A DNA stretch of 64,000 bases from Mycobacterium angelicum. GTDB taxonomy: Bacteria > Actinomycetota > Actinomycetes > Mycobacteriales > Mycobacteriaceae. This document shows, one piece after another, positions 60,598 to 64,000 of this stretch. Within the stretch, counting starts at the first letter, position 1; every line of letters starts with the position of its first letter. The notes beneath the pieces were generated by a model. It was not told the origin of the DNA. It made no database searches and saw nothing but the letters and a program-made list of their open reading frames with translations. The position numbers and the translations under genes are program-made. The stretch lies in assembly GCF_002086155.1 (NCBI RefSeq), contig NZ_MVHE01000017.1, positions 20,311 to 84,310 on the forward strand. The letters run 5' to 3'.

Positions 60598-61620
60598 TCA
60601 GCGAGCCTTACTCGAAAGGGAACGCGCCAGTTCGGCCGCAGTCGCGATCAACTGCAGAATCATCGGCCCGAACGCGCCGGTGATCTTCGGGTCCACCTTT
60701 CCGGTGCGAACCCCTGCCGCATAAGTCTTTTCCAGCACAATGCCCAGTTTCCAATTCGCCAGCACCAGGTAGTAGTCGATGTTCTCGGTGGACAGCCCAC
60801 TGACCGTCTCATAATGCTCGAGCAGTTCACCGCGGGCGGGCATGCCCCCCATGTCCAGGTAGAACCCGTCGGCGCGCGGCTCCTCTCCGTCGTAGCCCAA
60901 TAGTGCCCACGCGAGATCCAGCAGCGGATCACCGACCGTGGTCATCTCCCAGTCCACGATCGCGGCCAGCCGGGCCGGTGCCCCGTGGGCGAACATCACG
61001 TTGGCGAACTGATAGTCGCCGTGCATGATGCCCGGCCGGTAGTGGGCGGGCCGATTGCGGCGCAGCCAGTCCGCGGCCTCGTCGAGCCCGGGCAACTCGC
61101 GCACCTGATAGGCCTGGAGAAACTTCAGCCAGCGATCGACCTGCCGCTCGTGGAACCCGTCGGGACGGCCGAAGCCGTCAAGACCCTGCGCACGCCAGTC
61201 CACCCGGCCCAGCAGGGCGGCACCCTCGACGAGCTGGAAAGCCAGCTCGCGCCGGGCTGCCAGGTCGGTGTCGAACGGTGGCCGCCACCCGCCGTCCATC
61301 GGGCTCCAGCCGTCGATCGCCTGCATCACGTAGAACGGCATGCCCAGCACCGACCCGGTCTCGTCGGCCGCGATCAGTTCCGCGTGCGGGACATCGGTAC
61401 CCGACAGGGCCCCGACCAGCCGGATCTCGCGCAGCAATCCGTCGATCCGGGCCGCGTCGGCGCGGGGGCCCGGCATCCGCAGCACCATCCGGTGGTCGTT
61501 TCGCTGGATCAGGTACAGCGTGTTTTGCGACCCGCCGCCCAGTTCCGCAAGAACCGGCTCTGCACCTTCGCCGGGTGCACCTTCGATGTCGAGCCAGCGG
61601 CCGAGAACGCCCGAGTCCAT
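60598..61620 (-). CDS. Aminoglycoside phosphotransferase-fold (APH) protein
   Basis: 340 aa. MHGDYQFANVMF is the kinase-like catalytic loop (HxDxxxxN) and AIVDWEMTTVGDPLLDLAW the Mg-binding DxE/D segment of the APH/choline kinase fold. Such genes are common in mycobacterial FadE clusters and often carry misleading acyl-CoA dehydrogenase names; the substrate is unknown and antibiotic modification is not implied. ATG at 61618-61620, first gene of the operon; a GTG at 61632 would add four residues. Confidence 0.85.
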   Translation of the reverse strand: MDSGVLGRWLDIEGAPGEGAEPVLAELGGGSQNTLYLIQRNDHRMVLRMPGPRADAARIDGLLREIRLVGALSGTDVPHAELIAADETGSVLGMPFYVMQAIDGWSPMDGGWRPPFDTDLAARRELAFQLVEGAALLGRVDWRAQGLDGFGRPDGFHERQVDRWLKFLQAYQVRELPGLDEAADWLRRNRPAHYRPGIMHGDYQFANVMFAHGAPARLAAIVDWEMTTVGDPLLDLAWALLGYDGEEPRADGFYLDMGGMPARGELLEHYETVSGLSTENIDYYLVLANWKLGIVLEKTYAAGVRTGKVDPKITGAFGPMILQLIATAAELARSLSSKAR

Positions 61621-61647
61621 TGCGTAAGACACCCCACTCTCTGTGGA

Positions 61648-61662
61648 GAGAATAGCATTCTC
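61648..61662. promoter_or_regulatory. Candidate TetR operator GAGAAT-AGC-ATTCTC
   Basis: Perfect 15-base palindrome, GAGAATAGCATTCTC, in the 87-base gap between the divergent phosphotransferase and histidine phosphatase genes, 28 bases from the former's start. A second smaller inverted repeat, CTCTC-TGTG-GAGAG, overlaps its left edge. It is the natural site for the TetR regulator encoded at 57928-58527 and could control both directions. Confidence 0.65.
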
Positions 61663-61707
61663 CGCTAGCCTGGGAAGCCCGCGAAACCGACATGGAAGGC
61701 TTGGCGC

Positions 61708-62313
61708 ATGCAGCTGCTTCTGGTCCGGCATGCATTACCGCTGCGCAGTGACCATGGTGAGGGTTCTGATCCGGACCTTTCCGAGGACGGGCTCGCGCAG
61801 GTGGCACGCCTGCCCGAGGCGCTGGCCCGATTTCCGATCTCGCGGGTGGTGAGCAGCCCGCAACGGCGCGCCATTCAGACCGCCGAACCCGTCGCGGCGG
61901 TCCGCGGGCTGCCCGTCGACGTAGATGAGCGGTTCGCCGAGTACGACCGCAACCTGCCCGCCTACATCCCCGTCGAGCAGATTAGGAACGAGTTCCCCGA
62001 AGAGTGGGCGCGCATGGCCCAGGGGCACCTGCCCAGCGCGGTCGACGAGGACGCGTTTCGGGCCCGAGTCCGTGCGGCGGTCGACGACGTGGTTGCCGCC
62101 GCCGATCCCGACGACACGGTTGCGGCGTTCAGCCACGGCGGGGTGATCAACGTGGTGCTGCACGAGATTCTGGGGACGGCGCGGCTGTTGTCGTTTCCCA
62201 TCGACTACGCGTCGGTGACGCGGTTGTTGTTCTCCCGAAGCGGGCAGGCGACGGTGGCGACGGTGAACAGCACCGAGCATGTGTGGGACCTGCTGCCGAG
62301 AAATCAGCGGTGA
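61708..62313 (+). CDS. Histidine phosphatase (phosphoglycerate mutase-like) family
   Basis: 201 aa. LLVRHA at residues 4-9 contains the phosphorylated His of the RHG/RHA motif; SSPQRRAIQTAEP supplies the second Arg, a Glu lies in DERFAEYDR, and SHGGVIN provides the second His. This is the full catalytic set of branch 1 histidine phosphatases. Substrate unknown; length and lack of insertions favour a small-molecule phosphatase over a glycolytic mutase. Confidence 0.9.
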   Translation: MQLLLVRHALPLRSDHGEGSDPDLSEDGLAQVARLPEALARFPISRVVSSPQRRAIQTAEPVAAVRGLPVDVDERFAEYDRNLPAYIPVEQIRNEFPEEWARMAQGHLPSAVDEDAFRARVRAAVDDVVAAADPDDTVAAFSHGGVINVVLHEILGTARLLSFPIDYASVTRLLFSRSGQATVATVNSTEHVWDLLPRNQR

Positions 62314-62386
62314 CGCGGGGTGAACCGCGCCCGCCCTCTGCATGCCTGAAGCGCAGGTGGAAAGTCGTCGGTGGTAAACAAGTTCG

Positions 62387-63436
62387 GTGACCTCGACTGA
62401 CCGACTCAACGGGCTCGACCTGCCCGCACTGGACCGGTACCTGCGTTCGCTGGGCCTCGAGCGCGACGGCGAGCTATGCGGCGAGCTCATCTCCGGCGGC
62501 CGCTCGAACCTGACCTTCCGGGTCTACGACGACACCACCAGCTGGCTGGTGCGGCGTCCGCCGCTGCACGGGCTGACGCCGTCGGCCCACGATATGGCCC
62601 GCGAATACAAGGTGGTCGCCGCGCTGCAGGACACCCCGGTGCCGGTCGCGCGCACGATCGCCCTGTGTGACGACGTCTCCGTGCTGGGCGCGCCGTTTCA
62701 AATCGTCGAATTCGTCGCCGGGCAAGTGGTGCGCCGGCGTGCCCAACTCGAAGCCTTCAGCCGCTCGGCCATCGACGGCTGCGTCAACTCGTTGATCCGG
62801 GTGCTCGTCGACTTGCACGCCATCGACCCGAACGCCGTCGGCCTGGGCGATTTCGGCAAACCCAGCGGCTATCTGGAACGCCAGGTGCGGCGGTGGGGCT
62901 CGCAATGGGAATTGGTGCGACTGCCCGACGATCATCGCGACGCCGACGTCGCCCGGCTGCATTCGGCTCTGCAGCAAGCCATTCCGGCACAGAGCCGCAC
63001 CTCGATCGTGCATGGCGACTACCGCATCGATAACACGATCCTGGACGCCGATGACCCGACGAAAGTGCGCGCGGTGGTGGATTGGGAGCTCTCCACGCTG
63101 GGAGATCCGTTGTCCGACGCCGCCCTGATGTGTGTGTACCGCGACCCCGCGCTGGATCTGATCGTCAACGCGCAGGCGGCCTGGACATCGCCGGTGTTGC
63201 CCAACGCCGACGAGCTGGCGGACCGCTATTCCCTGGTCTCCGGGCAGTCGCTGGGGCATTGGGAGTTCTACATGGCGCTGGCGTATTTCAAGCTCGCCAT
63301 CATCGCCGCCGGCATCGACTTCCGCCGCCGCATGGAGTTACAGGCCGACGGGAAAGACGACTACGACACCGAGCCCGAAGTGGTGGCGCCGTTGATCTCG
63401 CGTGGGCTGGCCGAGATCGCCAAGCCGGCCTCTTAG
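62387..63436 (+). CDS. APH-fold protein (FadE36 / Rv3761c-like)
   Basis: 349 aa, close to the 351 recalled for M. tuberculosis Rv3761c (named FadE36). The sequence is clearly of the phosphotransferase fold: glycine-rich SGGRSNLTFRV near residue 36, VHGDYRIDNTIL, and VVDWELSTLGDPLSDAALM. It has no acyl-CoA dehydrogenase domain, so the FadE name is misleading. GTG start. Next to a LapA-domain gene, as expected from the Rv3760/Rv3761c order. Confidence 0.85.
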   Translation: MTSTDRLNGLDLPALDRYLRSLGLERDGELCGELISGGRSNLTFRVYDDTTSWLVRRPPLHGLTPSAHDMAREYKVVAALQDTPVPVARTIALCDDVSVLGAPFQIVEFVAGQVVRRRAQLEAFSRSAIDGCVNSLIRVLVDLHAIDPNAVGLGDFGKPSGYLERQVRRWGSQWELVRLPDDHRDADVARLHSALQQAIPAQSRTSIVHGDYRIDNTILDADDPTKVRAVVDWELSTLGDPLSDAALMCVYRDPALDLIVNAQAAWTSPVLPNADELADRYSLVSGQSLGHWEFYMALAYFKLAIIAAGIDFRRRMELQADGKDDYDTEPEVVAPLISRGLAEIAKPAS

Positions 63437-63469
63437 CCGGCTAAGGCTCGCTGGATGCATCTCGAATCG

Positions 63470-63570
63470 CGATATCGCCTGCGATATCTCATTTCGAAGG
63501 GCACTATTGCCCGGGAGTGCCGCTCTCAACCATGAGTGCCTTTTGAATTGCGATATCGCAGGCGATATCG
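63470..63570. repeat. Long inverted repeat with GCGATATC motifs
   Basis: Arms of 19 bases (63470-63488 and 63552-63570), perfectly complementary, 63 bases apart. Each arm itself holds two copies of a GATATCGC-type half site, so each arm is nearly palindromic. The loop contains GGGCACTATTGCCC, another small hairpin. It lies between two convergent genes and could form a large cruciform or bidirectional terminator; it is not coding. Confidence 0.7.
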
Positions 63571-63685
63571 GGCTAACTGCTTCGACCCGAACAAACCGCG
63601 CCTGTGCTGACCATGAAGGCCATCGATGTCAGTTCAGCGCCTTCCGACCACACCTCAACGCGCCGACTTTTTCAGGTCGAAGTAG

Positions 63686-64000
63686 CTAGTGCGGCGCCGT
63701 CGCGGTCAGGTTCTTCTTGGCCGCGCGGCGCAACTGAACAATGCGCGCGGTGCCAACGGCCACCGTCAGCAGCCCGCCACACACCGCCGCCAGCAATATG
63801 GCGACGCCAAGGGGCAGGCTCCAGCGCCAGCCGAGGAAGGCGAACGGCGTCGACGCGGTGTTTTGGGCGATGAAAATCAGCAAGAGGATAAGGATCAGGA
63901 AGCCGGCGATCAGGGCCGACCACAGCGCACCGGCGCGGGTGAACTTCGAGGCCGAATCCTTCGTCGCGCGGGAGCGAGGACCCGTTGGCCGGGGCGGCGC
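63686..64000 (-). CDS. LapA-domain (DUF1049) membrane protein, 5' end cut by window
   Basis: 105 codons visible, open to the window edge. A basic/Ser-rich N-terminal stretch is followed by a hydrophobic helix (LIAGFLILILLLIFIAQN), the family-typical N-T-A-S-T-P-F-A-F-L-G-W-R-W-S-L-P loop, a second helix (LGVAILLAAVCGGLLTVAVG) and a basic tail. This is the two-helix LapA/DUF1049 arrangement. Probably the Rv3760 homologue. Role unknown. Confidence 0.8.
   Translation of the reverse strand, partial: APPRPTGPRSRATKDSASKFTRAGALWSALIAGFLILILLLIFIAQNTASTPFAFLGWRWSLPLGVAILLAAVCGGLLTVAVGTARIVQLRRAAKKNLTATAPH

Overview
The window is high-GC actinobacterial DNA from a slow-growing Mycobacterium of the tuberculosis/kansasii/marinum kind. 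The evidence is two giant PPE-MPTR genes, three PE_PGRS genes, a PE-PPE hydrolase, and close relatives of M. tuberculosis genes: clpB, ttfA, pyrE, the CO dehydrogenase cluster, tcrX/tcrY and lpqH (19-kDa antigen). The species cannot be fixed from the sequence alone. Rv numbers quoted here are from memory of H37Rv and were not looked up.

Layout. 1-15.6 kb: two tandem minus-strand PPE-MPTR genes, the first cut by the window start, both built from repeated modules. 15.7-22 kb: an aldose 1-epimerase-like gene, a small conserved ORF, then a minus-strand cluster running GAP-family membrane protein > type II flavohemoglobin (Rv0385-like) > cyclase/AAA/LuxR giant regulator (Rv0386-like). 22.1-24.9 kb: clpB behind an HspR-type operator that overlaps a SigH-type promoter. 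24.8-28.9 kb: three minus-strand genes (crotonase, DsrE-like, PE_PGRS) that split clpB from ttfA. 29.1-32.9 kb: plus-strand ttfA, SDR, pyrE, lipoprotein, SpoU methyltransferase. 33-34.2 kb: minus-strand dodecin and a LysR regulator. 34.2-42.7 kb: a tightly coupled aerobic CO dehydrogenase operon (XdhC-like, coxM, coxS, coxL with the form I active-site signature AYACSFR, a second XdhC-like gene, MoxR-like coxD, coxG, VWA coxE). 42.8-50.9 kb: a variable stretch with an Rv1625c-like adenylate cyclase, a PE-PPE hydrolase, two PE_PGRS genes, a GH25-like lysozyme-fold protein and small membrane proteins. 51-53.8 kb: tcrX-tcrY convergent with lpqH. 53.9-64 kb: an SdsA-type alkyl sulfatase, an SbtA-type bicarbonate transporter, a five-gene minus-strand lipid/CoA operon (phosphotransferase, SDR, acyl-CoA dehydrogenase, TetR, quinone oxidoreductase), a histidine phosphatase, a fadE36-like phosphotransferase and a partial LapA-domain protein.

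How it works together. The best-supported pathway is CO oxidation: the LysR gene lies divergently next to the operon, CoxMSL form the flavo/iron-sulfur/Mo-Cu enzyme, and XdhC, CoxD, CoxG and CoxE are maturation factors. The MobA-like nucleotidyltransferase gene remembered from the M. tuberculosis version is absent. The operon from 61.6 to 57.0 kb looks like a TetR-controlled acyl-CoA catabolic unit, with a palindrome in its promoter region. Relative to H37Rv the window joins the Rv0368c-Rv0386 region to the Rv3760-Rv3765c region, so the variable 42.7-51 kb stretch is a likely rearrangement junction. Copies of a GATCGC-rich interspersed repeat (MIRU-like) sit exactly at gene junctions in the cox operon and between tcrX and tcrY.

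No gene-free stretch exceeds about 300 bases; the longest gaps (22039-22310, 28883-29107, 45725-45967, 47966-48255, 63437-63685) hold promoters or palindromes described below.
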